From Microvirga sp. KLBC 81 (GTDB lineage Bacteria > Pseudomonadota > Alphaproteobacteria > Rhizobiales > Beijerinckiaceae): a stretch of DNA of 64,000 bases. The notes under the pieces are model-generated. The model saw only the letters and a program-made list of their open reading frames with translations. It was not told where the DNA came from and ran no database searches. The position numbers and the translations under genes are program-made. Shown piece after piece: positions 8,064 to 16,484 of the stretch (position 1 is its first letter; every line of letters begins with the position of its first letter). The stretch is taken from the NCBI RefSeq assembly GCF_003075415.1, contig NZ_QDAH01000016.1:23235-87234 (forward strand), in the 5' to 3' direction.

Positions 8064-9679
8064 TGACGGTTCATCCCGCGCCTGCAAGCTTCATGCTCGA
8101 CGACTATCTCGCCGCGCATGAACGCAAGAGTCTGTTGCGCTTCATCACCTGTGGTTCGGTCGATGACGGCAAGTCCACGTTGATCGGCCGTTTGCTGTAT
8201 GAATCCAAGCGTCTGTTCGACGATCAGATCGCTGCTCTTGAACGTGACTCCCGCAAGCATGGGACACAGGCAGGCAGTATCGATTTCGCACTTCTCGTTG
8301 ACGGGCTTGCCAGTGAGCGGGAGCAGGGCATCACCATCGATGTCGCCTACCGCTTTTTCTCGACGGACCGGCGGACCTTCATTGTCGCCGATACGCCGGG
8401 ACATGAGCAATATACCCGCAATATGGCAACCGGCGCCTCGACGGCGGATGTCGCCATCGTGCTCGTGGATGCACGTAAGGGGATCACGCGGCAGACGAGG
8501 AGACACAGCCTTCTCGTTTCGCTGCTTGGGATCCGGCACGTGGTCTTGGCCATCAACAAGATGGATCTCGTCGACTGGTCCGAAGCGAAGTTCACCGAGA
8601 TCGTGACGGAGTTCCAAGGCTTCTCGGCGGAGCTTGGATTCGAGCATGTGACCGCTATTCCCCTGTCCGCCCTGCATGGCGACAACATCGTTGCATCATC
8701 CTCCAGGGCTCGCTGGTACAAGGGGCCGACGCTCCTTTCACATCTCGAGACAGTTGACGTAGAGCCCTTGGGCGGAGCCGAGCCGTTCCGCCTGCCGGTT
8801 CAATGGGTGAACCGGCCCAACCCGGACTTCCGGGGCTTCTCCGGTCTCGTGACGAGCGGCATGGTGAGACCGGGCGAGCGGGTGAGGGTACTGCCCTCCG
8901 GCCTGGAGACCACCGTGACAAGAATCGTGACGCATGGCGGCGAGCAGGACGAGGCCGTGGCCGGCCAGTCCATCACGCTCCTCCTGTCCGACGAGGTGGA
9001 CGTCTCGCGCGGAGACATCATCGCCTCCGCAGGGCGACCGCCTCACGTATCCGACAGGATCGAGGCGCGCCTGTTCTGGATGGCGACCGAGCATCTGAAG
9101 GAAGGAGACCAGTTCCTTCTGAAGCTCGGGGCAGGAACCGTGCCGGCGAAGGTTGTTTCAGTCCGGCAGAGGATCGATCTGACGACGCTTGCGCCTGTGG
9201 AGGCTTCGTCCTTCGGAGCCAACGATGTCGGGGACGTCACTCTCGCGCTCGATTATTCGATTGCATTCGATTCATATGGCGAGAGCCGCCGCACGGGCGG
9301 GTTCATTCTCATCGACCGCGAGAGCTTCGACACGGTTGCCATCGGTCTGGTGGATGGCGCGGGATCCCGCCGGGATGCCGGCTTTCAACCCACCCGGAAC
9401 GATGGCCAGGTGACGTGGCTGAAATCAATCCGCGAACAGAAACGGCGGAGTGTGCTCAAGGCCATGTCGTGGCGGGTCATCGGCTCTGTTGCCACAGTTG
9501 CCGCAGCCTTTGTGCTGACCCAGGACACCCGTCTTGCTGCAGCCATCGGAGCGACCGAGGTGGTGACCAAGCTCGTGCTCTACTATGGCCATGAGCGACT
9601 CTGGGCCCGCATCAGGTTCGGCCTGTCCATCGCCGCGAAACAGCACCGCACGGATCCCCAGAGTTCGGGGGCCAGCTAA
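8063..9679 (+). CDS. cysN: Sulfate adenylyltransferase subunit 1 fused to a DUF2061 membrane domain
   Basis: GTPase subunit of ATP sulfurylase. Residues about 20-245 form the GTPase domain: G1 GSVDDGKSTLIGRLLYES, G3 ADTPGHEQYTRNMATGAS, G4 NKMD. EF-Tu-like beta-barrel domains follow to about residue 430. The unusual part is the C-terminus. Where many CysNC proteins carry APS kinase, this 538-aa protein ends with about 85 residues of DUF2061 type: KRRSVLKAMSWRVIGSVAT, then a hydrophobic run, EVVTKLVLYYGHERLW and ARIRFG, with two likely membrane helices. No P-loop of a CysC domain is present. The fusion would tether the sulfurylase to the membrane (inference). The start overlaps the cysD stop. 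Confidence 0.93.
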   Translation: MTVHPAPASFMLDDYLAAHERKSLLRFITCGSVDDGKSTLIGRLLYESKRLFDDQIAALERDSRKHGTQAGSIDFALLVDGLASEREQGITIDVAYRFFSTDRRTFIVADTPGHEQYTRNMATGASTADVAIVLVDARKGITRQTRRHSLLVSLLGIRHVVLAINKMDLVDWSEAKFTEIVTEFQGFSAELGFEHVTAIPLSALHGDNIVASSSRARWYKGPTLLSHLETVDVEPLGGAEPFRLPVQWVNRPNPDFRGFSGLVTSGMVRPGERVRVLPSGLETTVTRIVTHGGEQDEAVAGQSITLLLSDEVDVSRGDIIASAGRPPHVSDRIEARLFWMATEHLKEGDQFLLKLGAGTVPAKVVSVRQRIDLTTLAPVEASSFGANDVGDVTLALDYSIAFDSYGESRRTGGFILIDRESFDTVAIGLVDGAGSRRDAGFQPTRNDGQVTWLKSIREQKRRSVLKAMSWRVIGSVATVAAAFVLTQDTRLAAAIGATEVVTKLVLYYGHERLWARIRFGLSIAAKQHRTDPQSSGAS

Positions 9680-9770
9680 GCAACTTGCAGTTCATCCAAG
9701 CAGCAATCATCGATATTTCGGGCTCCTGCGCGACTCGTGCAGGCGGCCGATGCCATTTAAAGGAAGAGCC

Positions 9771-10967
9771 ATGAGCGAGCGTTCAAGTCGGGACCGACGC
9801 CTGCATGCGGAGACCCGCCTTGTCCACGAAGGCACGCTGAGATCGGAATTCGGCGAGACATCCGAAGCGTTGTTTCTGACCCAGGGTCACGTTTATGCCA
9901 GCGCGGAGGAGTGCGAGGCCCGTTTCAAGGGAGAGAGCCCCGGATTCCTTTATGCCCGCTTCTCGAACCCGACCGTCTCGATGTTCGAGCAGCGCATCGC
10001 ATCCTTCGAGGGAGCGGAGGCCGCGCGGGCGACGGCGACCGGCATGGCCGCGGTGACGGCGGCCCTCATGGGCCTGCTGCAGGCCGGCGATCACATCGTT
10101 GCCGCGCGGGCGCTGTTCGGATCCTGCCGCTATGTGGTCGCCGAACTCCTGCCACGGTTCGGGGTTGCATCGACGCTTGTCGACGGAACGAACCTCAATG
10201 CGTGGCGCGGCGCCGTGCGGCCGGAGACGAAGGTGTTTTTCCTTGAAAGTCCGGCGAATCCCACCCTTGAGGTGATCGACATTGCAGCCGTCGCGCAGAT
10301 TGCCCGCGAGGTGGGCGCGAAGCTGGTGGTGGACAACGTGTTCTCATCGCCGCTCTGGCAGAAGCCGCTGGAGCTCGGAGCCGATTGCGTTGTCTATTCG
10401 GCGACGAAGCACATCGACGGGCAGGGGCGCTGTCTCGGTGGGGTCATTCTAGGGTCCGAGGATTTCATCCAGACCCATATCCACACACTGCTCCGGCAGA
10501 CGGGTCCGTCAATGTCGCCGTTCAATGCCTGGGTGCTGCTGAAGAGTTTGGAGACGCTTCCGCTGCGGGTCGAACGCCAAACCCGGACGGCGGCCATCGT
10601 TGCCGATGCACTCGCGGGACATTCGAAGATCAGGCGCCTGATTTATCCTGGCCGCGCCGATCACCCGCAGGCCGCCGTCATCGCGCGGCAGATGAAGGGA
10701 GGCTCGACGCTGATCGCGCTCGAGATCGAAGGTGGTAAAGCGGGCGCTTTTCGCTTCCTGAACGCTCTCGAATTGATCCGGATCTCCAACAATCTCGGCG
10801 ATGCGAAGAGCCTCATCACCCATCCGGCCACGACAACGCACCAGCGCTTCACGCCGGAGGAGCGCGCCGAAATGGGAGTCTCGGAAGGACTCGTCAGGCT
10901 GTCGATCGGCCTTGAACACACAGATGACTTGATCAACGATCTGCTGCGAGCCCTCAAGCGGGTTTGA
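9771..10967 (+). CDS. metZ: O-succinylhomoserine sulfhydrylase
   Basis: PLP enzyme of the Cys/Met metabolism family that joins sulfide to an activated homoserine to give homocysteine, the last step that uses the sulfide made by this cluster. The PLP lysine is in YSATKHIDGQGRC, with the family segments GFLYARFSNPTVSMFEQR and ESPANPTLEVIDI. At 398 aa it has normal length. ATG 9771 follows AAGGAAGAG. It is 91 bp after cysN in the same direction and may be cotranscribed with cysHDN or have its own promoter. MetZ against MetY/MetB cannot be fully settled from sequence; MetZ is the usual alphaproteobacterial form. Confidence 0.9.
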   Translation: MSERSSRDRRLHAETRLVHEGTLRSEFGETSEALFLTQGHVYASAEECEARFKGESPGFLYARFSNPTVSMFEQRIASFEGAEAARATATGMAAVTAALMGLLQAGDHIVAARALFGSCRYVVAELLPRFGVASTLVDGTNLNAWRGAVRPETKVFFLESPANPTLEVIDIAAVAQIAREVGAKLVVDNVFSSPLWQKPLELGADCVVYSATKHIDGQGRCLGGVILGSEDFIQTHIHTLLRQTGPSMSPFNAWVLLKSLETLPLRVERQTRTAAIVADALAGHSKIRRLIYPGRADHPQAAVIARQMKGGSTLIALEIEGGKAGAFRFLNALELIRISNNLGDAKSLITHPATTTHQRFTPEERAEMGVSEGLVRLSIGLEHTDDLINDLLRALKRV

Positions 10968-11398
10968 GACGGTTTCCGTCTTAGCGACGAGGATGGCCAT
11001 GGCCATGAAGGTTATTCTCCACGTCCCTTGGAAAAGTACATCGAGATCCAGGTTCGGTCAGACACTCCCGTGCAGCACTTCCTCAAGGAGCTGAAGGGCT
11101 GATCGAGGCATTCACAATTTCCAATCATTCATGGAACCGAGTACAGTATCACTTTAACGTATTCGGAAGATTATTTCACGAAGCTTCGGCGCGGCTCTGT
11201 AGCCACCCAGTCTAACCTGTCTTTCCAGATCGCCGCTGACCGACGTGAATACTTAAAACATTTTTGAGCGGCTTTCGCTGCCAAATGGCCGGATCCGAAT
11301 GGTCTCTGATGTTTATAGGCTCTTTGGAATTGTCAGAACGTATGTACCGTGGAAGGTACTTTGTCCTTGGCCTGACCTCAAGCTGCACAAGGTTCAGC
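10968..11398. other. Intergenic region with possible decayed short reading frame
   Basis: No confident gene. The plus-strand reading at about 11035-11102 ends in KYIEIQVRSDTPVQHFLKEL before a stop and looks protein-like. The ATG-led segment just upstream (about 10996) is in another frame, so this may be a frameshifted remnant. From about 11110 the sequence becomes AT-richer, as expected for a promoter zone before the kdsB-like gene. Confidence 0.35.
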
Positions 11399-12133
11399 TT
11401 GCGCCCTATCATTATTATTCCCACTCGCCTTGGCTCAACCCGTCTCCCCGGAAAAGCGCTCGCCGATATCCATGGTGAGCCATTGATCGTGCATGTTTGG
11501 CGGCGAGGCCTTGAGGCCGATATCGGTCCTATCGTCGTATGTGGCGACCAAGCAATTGCCGATGTCGTGCGAGCGGCTGGAGGCGAAGCTGTTCTAACTG
11601 ATCCCCACTTGCCGAGCGGCTCCGACCGGGTCCAAGCGGCGCTTTCTATGATAGACAGGGAGCAACGCTACGATGTTGTGGTTGCTCTTCAAGGAGACTT
11701 GCCAACGGCTTCGCCTTCGATCCTTCGCGCAGCGTTAGAACCGCTACAAGATAGTCAAGTCCATATTTTCAACTTTGGCGACTATCATCAGGATATCATC
11801 AGGAGCCGGGCGGAGCTTGAGGCGCAACAAGTTGTCAAAATCGCTCTCTCCTACCCGGATGGTGCGAAGCGAGGACGTGCGATTTACTTCAGTCGCAACG
11901 ATCCCCGCTGGGAAGGGGCCCATTACCATCACATCGGTCTCTATACGTACCGCCGCAGTGCTCTGGAGCACTATGTTCGCCTCTCAAGAGGCACTCTTGA
12001 AGTCCGAGAGAGCCTGGAACAGCTTCGCGCGTTGGAGCATGGCATCCACATCGAGGTCATCGTGGTCGATAGCGAGCCTCTCGGCGTTGATACTCAACTT
12101 GATTTGGAGCGAGCGCGACAGCTCCTATCCTAA
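11399..12133 (+). CDS. kdsB: KdsB-like 3-deoxy-manno-octulosonate cytidylyltransferase
   Basis: Activates Kdo as CMP-Kdo for lipopolysaccharide synthesis. Family motifs: PTRLGSTRLPGKALADIHGE (nucleotide binding), VVALQGDLP (VQGDEP in most homologues), YHHIGLYTYRRSALEHYVRL and VRESLEQLRALEHG. The start is uncertain: homologues begin just before the first strand, which fits TTG 11399 (about 244 aa). ATG 11342 or 11309 would add an unconserved leader. The altered LQGDLP loop and the location away from LPS genes suggest a diverged or acquired paralogue, perhaps acting on another keto-sugar. Confidence 0.78.
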   Translation: MRPIIIIPTRLGSTRLPGKALADIHGEPLIVHVWRRGLEADIGPIVVCGDQAIADVVRAAGGEAVLTDPHLPSGSDRVQAALSMIDREQRYDVVVALQGDLPTASPSILRAALEPLQDSQVHIFNFGDYHQDIIRSRAELEAQQVVKIALSYPDGAKRGRAIYFSRNDPRWEGAHYHHIGLYTYRRSALEHYVRLSRGTLEVRESLEQLRALEHGIHIEVIVVDSEPLGVDTQLDLERARQLLS

Positions 12134-12216
12134 ACGAGAGCCAAAGACCGATTTCGCGGAACGGGCCTTAGGGAACGCGATCAAAGCTATCCCTGCCAAC
12201 CGTTCCGAAACGAAAA

Positions 12217-12236
12217 GAGCCCGCCAAGGCGGGCTC
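12217..12236 (-). terminator. Rho-independent terminator for the minus-strand small gene
   Basis: GAGCCCGCC and GGCGGGCTC form a perfect stem. Read on the minus strand it is followed by TTTTCGTTTC. It lies 32 bp after the stop of the 12269 gene, and it also closes the plus-strand kdsB unit from the other side. Confidence 0.75.
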
Positions 12237-12268
12237 CTTCAATCTCCTTCAAGTTGCTCAGTACACGC

Positions 12269-12454
12269 TTAGGCGTACTGGACGAGAACCCACGTCACCG
12301 CCCGATTTCCGTAAGGCGGCATGCGGTTGCCCTTGGAGATTGGGGCCGTTGTGCTGGGGGTACCTTCAACCCGCCACACGCCGCTTTCTGGGCAGGTTTC
12401 CCCCGTCCGGGCCTTGGTTCCGATGGGAGCTCGTCTTGCTGCAGTCTGATACAT
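12269..12454 (-). CDS. Small cysteine-containing protein, unknown function (61 aa)
   Basis: The reading MYQTAARRAPIGTKARTGET is followed by CPESGVWRVEG, a KGNRMPPYG turn and a final aromatic strand (WVLVQY). This resembles small beta-rich proteins with a CxxSGxW motif, but I cannot name the family. ATG 12454 has GAGG upstream; ATG 12487 would add 11 residues. A rho-independent terminator directly downstream in the right orientation is good evidence that the gene is transcribed. The XRE gene starts divergently 185 bp away. Confidence 0.6.
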   Translation of the reverse strand: MYQTAARRAPIGTKARTGETCPESGVWRVEGTPSTTAPISKGNRMPPYGNRAVTWVLVQYA

Positions 12455-12639
12455 AGCCGTTGCCTCGTATTCTGGGCCGTCCACCATTGGCGACCTTGGC
12501 CGTATAGATAAAACGAACGATTGCGCGCGTCAAGGTGAAGCAGTACGATTTCGTTTGTGCCTGTGAACAAGTGTCTGCTATGGGCGACGCCCTATCGTGC
12601 TTGAGGACAGCAAAGGACCAAAGCCATGGGACCAGGACT

Positions 12640-12963
12640 ATGAGCATCGGAGCTCGGCTAAAGGAGCTCAGAGTTAGAAAAAATAAGTCGCTCCAAGAAC
12701 TTGCCGACGCAGTCGGCGCATCAAAAGCTCACATTTGGGAGATCGAGCGAGGGGGCAGCAAGAACCCTTCAATGGATCTCCTGACCAAGCTTGCCGAATA
12801 TTTCGACGTATCGGTTTCGTATCTCGTCGGCGAACAGCCACCTTCCGAGGAGCAAGAGGAACTGATTGTTCTTTACCGCGACCTCAAGGAGTTGGATGAG
12901 GGGGATCGCGAGGCCATTCGCGGCCTGATGAAGCGCTTCAAAGAGAAGAAACGAGGGGATTGA
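12640..12963 (+). CDS. XRE-family HTH regulator (ImmR-like)
   Basis: A 107-aa DNA-binding protein. The N-terminal cro/CI-type HTH runs over residues 4-60 (LKELRVRKNKSLQELADAVG, then HIWEIERGGSKNPSMDLLTK and YLVGE). A charged C-terminal helix follows (REAIRGLMKRFKEKKRG). ATG 12640 follows AGGA. The stop overlaps the start of the metallopeptidase gene (TGATG), so the two are translationally coupled. In ICEBs1-type systems such a repressor is cleaved by the adjacent ImmA protease. What this one represses is not visible, but it may control its own operon and the divergent small gene. Confidence 0.88.
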   Translation: MSIGARLKELRVRKNKSLQELADAVGASKAHIWEIERGGSKNPSMDLLTKLAEYFDVSVSYLVGEQPPSEEQEELIVLYRDLKELDEGDREAIRGLMKRFKEKKRGD

Positions 12964-13856
12964 TGCCCGTTTGCCGAATGGACCTTGCCGATGCAGGCTC
13001 GCCCGAGAAGATCGTCTCTTTGATCCTCCAGTACGAGTCCAATCTGTCCATCCCGGTTCCTATCGAGGAGCTCTGCCGGCAGCTCGATATTGAGGACTTC
13101 CAAGACCTCGAGTCAGAAGGTTTCGAGGGAGGCCTTCTGACTGACAGTGACCGCTCGTTCGGCTTTATCCTGGTTAAGAAGGGATACGAGGAGCGGCGTC
13201 GGTTCACGATCGCGCATGAGCTGGGGCATTTTCTGATGCCCCACCACATCCCTGATCGGGAGGGGCAGTTCTTGTGTTCCCGTGCCGATATGCTTCGGCT
13301 CGGGGCTAAGGAGACCGATCGTCGCGAGAGGATGGAGGCTGAAGCCAATCGCTTCGCCTCCCTTATCCTGATTCCACCGCCTGCTCTTAGGTTGGCCTTA
13401 AGACCCTACCGTGAGCCCGATTTGGCCCATATCCCGAAGCTGGCGCGAGATTTTAAGGTCAGTAAGGAGGCCATGGCGCGGGCCTATGCCCAGCACCATG
13501 AGAAGCCAGTTGCCATCCTCGTCACGAGACATGGCAAAGTTCTTCGGTGCTATAAGCACATTCAGTTTCCGTTCGTTGTTCCATCCAAGGGCGCCCCGGT
13601 GCCCGCAGGCTCGCTCTTTCACCGCGGCCTCCATGAGCAAAACATCGCCAGCGATCCCGCTGAGTGCATCCCTGACCTCTGGATTGAGGTCAAGCGGGGG
13701 GAGCGAGCACCGACACTCTACGAGCAGGTCTATGCTCAACGGGACGGCTTCGCCCTCGTCATGCTTCACCTCGAGCACCCAGACGAAGATGAAGAGGCTG
13801 AGGAACGAGATCTGGAAGAGAGCTGGCGGATTGGGTTTCGCGGCAAGCGTCGGTAG
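12963..13856 (+). CDS. ImmA/IrrE-family zinc metallopeptidase
   Basis: A 297-aa protein with the zinc-binding HExxH helix in RRRFTIAHELGHFLMPHH (about residues 78-95) and the downstream acidic ligand region EAEANRFASLILIP, characteristic of ImmA/IrrE (DUF955). Family members cleave XRE repressors or act as stress-response proteases, and the upstream XRE gene overlaps by one base. The C-terminal half is long and ends in an acidic stretch (EHPDEDEEAEERDLEE) of unknown role. The pair is often mobile or toxin-antitoxin associated; no phage genes are adjacent here. Confidence 0.9.
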   Translation: MPVCRMDLADAGSPEKIVSLILQYESNLSIPVPIEELCRQLDIEDFQDLESEGFEGGLLTDSDRSFGFILVKKGYEERRRFTIAHELGHFLMPHHIPDREGQFLCSRADMLRLGAKETDRRERMEAEANRFASLILIPPPALRLALRPYREPDLAHIPKLARDFKVSKEAMARAYAQHHEKPVAILVTRHGKVLRCYKHIQFPFVVPSKGAPVPAGSLFHRGLHEQNIASDPAECIPDLWIEVKRGERAPTLYEQVYAQRDGFALVMLHLEHPDEDEEAEERDLEESWRIGFRGKRR

Positions 13857-14053
13857 CCGATTTTTTCTGCAATGGACATAGCTCCGCCCTTTCCACCTTC
13901 CGGTATGCCCTGAGGGACATTGTGGAAGCCCTTGGCTAAGTTGCGCACCGTGCAAAAACGTGAACTCGGCTTTCTGGCTCAAACGATGCGCTCATCCAAG
14001 ATGGAGCATCGGACAGATCCCGAAAGGGCAAATCCACTGTTGGATCCGAGGCT

Positions 14054-14903
14054 CTAGCTCGCGTTCGTGGCGACGGGTCGTCCGGGATCCTGGGTCCACT
14101 CCGACATCGAGCCATCGTAGAGCGTTATGGCAGGGCATTTGAGCACTTCCGAGAGAACGAACCAGTTCGTCGAGGCGAGGTGGCCGGCGTTGCAATAACT
14201 GATCACGGGCCCTAGCGGAACAGGCTCGAAGAGCTGCTCGAGTTCGGCAATGGGGCGCAGGCGTCCCGTTCCCGGCTGGAAGGCTCCGTTGTGGTCCAGG
14301 TGCACCGCACCCGGCAGATCGCCGGCGCGCACAACCTGCGGGCTCTTCTCGCGCCCGTCGAACTGCGCCTGCGAGCGCCCGTCGAGCAGCGTAGCACCGG
14401 CTCTCATGACGGCCTTCTCGACAGCCTGGACCTCGGCTCGCAGACTTCCTGTCAGCCGCAAAGGGTAAAGCTCGCTCACCGTTGGGCATGACAATCCCGC
14501 TTCCGCGGGTTTGCCGGCTTCTCGCCAAGATCGATAGCCGCCATCGAGCACCGCCACACGTCCGTGCCCGGCAACCCTGAAGGTCCAATAGACCCGTGCA
14601 GGGCGCTGAAATCGGATGCAGCCTCCCCAGCCGGGACGATGACCACATGATGCTCGGGGTCGTGCCAATGCGGCTCAGCAGCGCGGATAAATGACCTACG
14701 TTGGGTAATAGGCCGCCGGCGCCACCCTCAGTGATCCGCCAGCCATCAGTAGCGTAGTCGCTGTGAACGGCGCGAGGAACGTGGCCAGCTTCGAAGGCAG
14801 CTTGCCCGCCGCTCTCCGCCGAGCGGATATCAACAATCAGAATCGAGGAGTCGGCGATATGCTCTGCAAGCCATTCGGTTGAAACGAGTGGTGAAATAGT
14901 CAT
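14054..14903 (-). pseudogene. Thiosulfate/3-mercaptopyruvate sulfurtransferase with two frameshifts
   Basis: The two-rhodanese-domain protein reads from ATG 14903 (MTISPLVSTEWLAEHI) as far as LLSRIG. One frame change near 14670 leads into DPEHHVVIVPAG, and a second near 14605 leads into RVYWTFRVAGHGRVAVLDGG and on to the stop at 14054. The catalytic loop YCNAGHLASTNWF with its cysteine is intact. The joined length of about 283 aa matches SseA-type enzymes. Either the gene has decayed or the assembly has two errors. It is downstream of OsmC in the minus-strand operon and would have moved sulfane sulfur to a thiol acceptor or cyanide. Confidence 0.8.
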
Positions 14904-14920
14904 TGTGAGATCCTGGGCAC

Positions 14921-15355
14921 TTAGGGAACGACACGGGGATCGACAGTCCAGGAGTGGGTGATCTCCGCAACCTGACCCAGCATGATGGATGCGGAGCAAT
15001 ATTTTTCTTTGGACAGTTGGATGGCCCGCTCGACCTTCTCGGGTGAGAGTCCCTGGCCTGAGAGACGGTACTGGAGGTGAATCGTTGTAAACACCTTCGG
15101 ATCCGTTTGCGCCCGCTCGGCTTCCACCTCGACCACACAATCGGCGATAGGCTCACGACCGCGCTTCAGGATGAGCACCACGTCGAAAGCCGTGCAACCG
15201 GCCAAACCCAGCAGCATGAGCTCCATGGGGCGGATCCCGACATTGCGGCCGCCATTCTCAGGCGCGCCGTCCAGCACGATGGCGTGCCCACTCCCGGATT
15301 CAGCCGTAAACATCATGCCCTCGACCCAGGACACGCGCGCTTTCATGCAGGTCAT
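14921..15355 (-). CDS. OsmC/Ohr-family protein
   Basis: A 144-aa peroxide- or electrophile-reducing protein with the two conserved cysteines of the family: GLAGCTAFDVVLILK (Cys54) and KEKYCSASIM (about residue 117). OsmC-type proteins reduce organic peroxides, and some members act on sulfane sulfur species. It lies between the peroxiredoxin and sulfurtransferase genes, 17 bp before the latter, so the operon appears to handle peroxides and reactive sulfur. The exact substrate is unknown. Confidence 0.88.
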   Translation of the reverse strand: MTCMKARVSWVEGMMFTAESGSGHAIVLDGAPENGGRNVGIRPMELMLLGLAGCTAFDVVLILKRGREPIADCVVEVEAERAQTDPKVFTTIHLQYRLSGQGLSPEKVERAIQLSKEKYCSASIMLGQVAEITHSWTVDPRVVP

Positions 15356-15487
15356 TGCATTTCCTTGAATATGAGCGTCGGGCAGCCCAGCCGTCAGCGC
15401 AATTGGACGCCGTCCGCAATCAAGCCGACGGCGTCACTGTTTGGGGCGAGGGGCGAGAGCCCCTCGCTTCGTGTGTGAAGTCTCGGA

Positions 15488-16156
15488 TCAGCTTGCCCGC
15501 GTGGGCTGGGGCACGATGCGCAGATAAGGCTTGGGTGCTTTCCAGCCGCCGGGATACAGGCTCTTTGCTTCTTCGTCCGAGACAGAGCCGGCGAGGATGA
15601 CATCCTCGCCTTGCTTCCAGTTTGCAGGGGTGGCGACCCGATGCTCGGTCGTCAGCTGGAGGGAGTCGATGACCCGAAGCACTTCGTCGAAGTTACGACC
15701 TGTGGTCATGGGATAGACCAGGACGAGTTTGATCTTCTTGTCGGGACCGATGATGAAGACATTGCGAACGGTCTGGTTGTCGGCGGCCGTACGCCCCTCG
15801 GACGTTTCGCCCGCATGGGCTGGGAGCATGCCATAGAGCTTGGAGATCTTGAGGTCGGGATCGCCGATGATCGGATAGTTGACGGCCGCCCCTTGTGTCT
15901 CCTCGATGTCGCGCGCCCAGGCCTCGTGCTTCTCGATAGGATCGACGGAAAAGCCGATGACCTTCACGCCACGGCGGTCGAACTCGGGCTTGAGCCGCGC
16001 CACTTGCCCCAGCTCCGTGGTGCACACAGGGGTGAAATTCTTTGGGTGAGAGAACAGCACCGCCCAGGAATCGCCGATCCACTCGTGGAAGCGAATTGGA
16101 CCCTCGGTCGTTACTGTCTCAAAATCTGGAGCAATCTGGCCGATTTGAAGTGTCAT
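15488..16156 (-). CDS. 1-Cys peroxiredoxin (Prx6/AhpE-like)
   Basis: Thiol peroxidase of 222 aa. The peroxidatic cysteine is Cys45 in FTPVCTTELGQVARLKPEF. The extended C-terminal domain (NWKQGEDVILAGSVSDEEA, GWKAPKPYLR) is typical of Prx6-type enzymes, and no conserved resolving cysteine is visible. ATG 16156 has GGAG upstream; a longer frame to 16405 is unsupported. It is the first gene of the minus-strand peroxiredoxin-OsmC-sulfurtransferase unit, divergent from sbp. A GTTCTTTTTATCGAAC operator-like site lies about 250 bp upstream, suggesting sulfur-dependent control. Confidence 0.92.
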   Translation of the reverse strand: MTLQIGQIAPDFETVTTEGPIRFHEWIGDSWAVLFSHPKNFTPVCTTELGQVARLKPEFDRRGVKVIGFSVDPIEKHEAWARDIEETQGAAVNYPIIGDPDLKISKLYGMLPAHAGETSEGRTAADNQTVRNVFIIGPDKKIKLVLVYPMTTGRNFDEVLRVIDSLQLTTEHRVATPANWKQGEDVILAGSVSDEEAKSLYPGGWKAPKPYLRIVPQPTRAS

Positions 16157-16409
16157 GGCAGGGGATCTTTCTCCGGTACACGTGGTTCGGTCTCTGCCTT
16201 TTGCAAAGCAGTGTGCAATCGAGTGCTCCGACCACATGCGTTTCATTGTTTCGCTGCCAGCCACAAGACGCATGTTCCAAATCCTCGTCACGGCCTCAGC
16301 CATTCGCACTGAACGAGATGGCTCCCGACGAAGTCGAACCGGAGGAGAGAATGCACCGGCTGGCAGCGGTTGAAGTCTCCGGCAGCAGGAACACCAAGTC
16401 AACAAAAAT

Positions 16410-16425
16410 GTTCTTTTTATCGAAC
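16410..16425. promoter_or_regulatory. Sulfur-regulon operator-like site, peroxiredoxin-sbp intergenic region
   Basis: GTTCTTTTTATCGAAC matches the cysJ palindrome core at 14 of 16 positions. It lies in the 643-bp divergent region between the peroxiredoxin operon and sbp. Reverse-strand half-sites with the AAAAGAAC core also occur at 16582-16589 and 16651-16658. Confidence 0.55.
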
Positions 16426-16461
16426 CTATGGTGATGGATTAACTTGATTTGAAAGGCCTCG

Positions 16462-16484
16462 GCTTAGAGAAGAATATTCTAAGC
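16462..16484. promoter_or_regulatory. Inverted repeat, possible operator
   Basis: GCTTAGA and TCTAAGC form a perfect 7-bp dyad with a 9-bp spacer that contains part of an AGAATATTCT palindrome. It is distinct from the GTTC...GAAC sites around it, so a second regulator may act in this divergent region. Confidence 0.4.

Noticed and set aside
9680..9770. SAM-II riboswitch before metZ
   Set aside because: Alphaproteobacterial metZ genes often have one, but the 90-bp leader offers only a short CCTGC/GCAGG hairpin and I could not fit the SAM-II pseudoknot consensus. A covariance-model search would settle it.
10996..11102. Short gene after metZ ending KYIEIQVRSDTPVQHFLKEL
   Set aside because: Protein-like end, but the only start codons are in another frame and the length is under 40 codons; kept only as a possible remnant.
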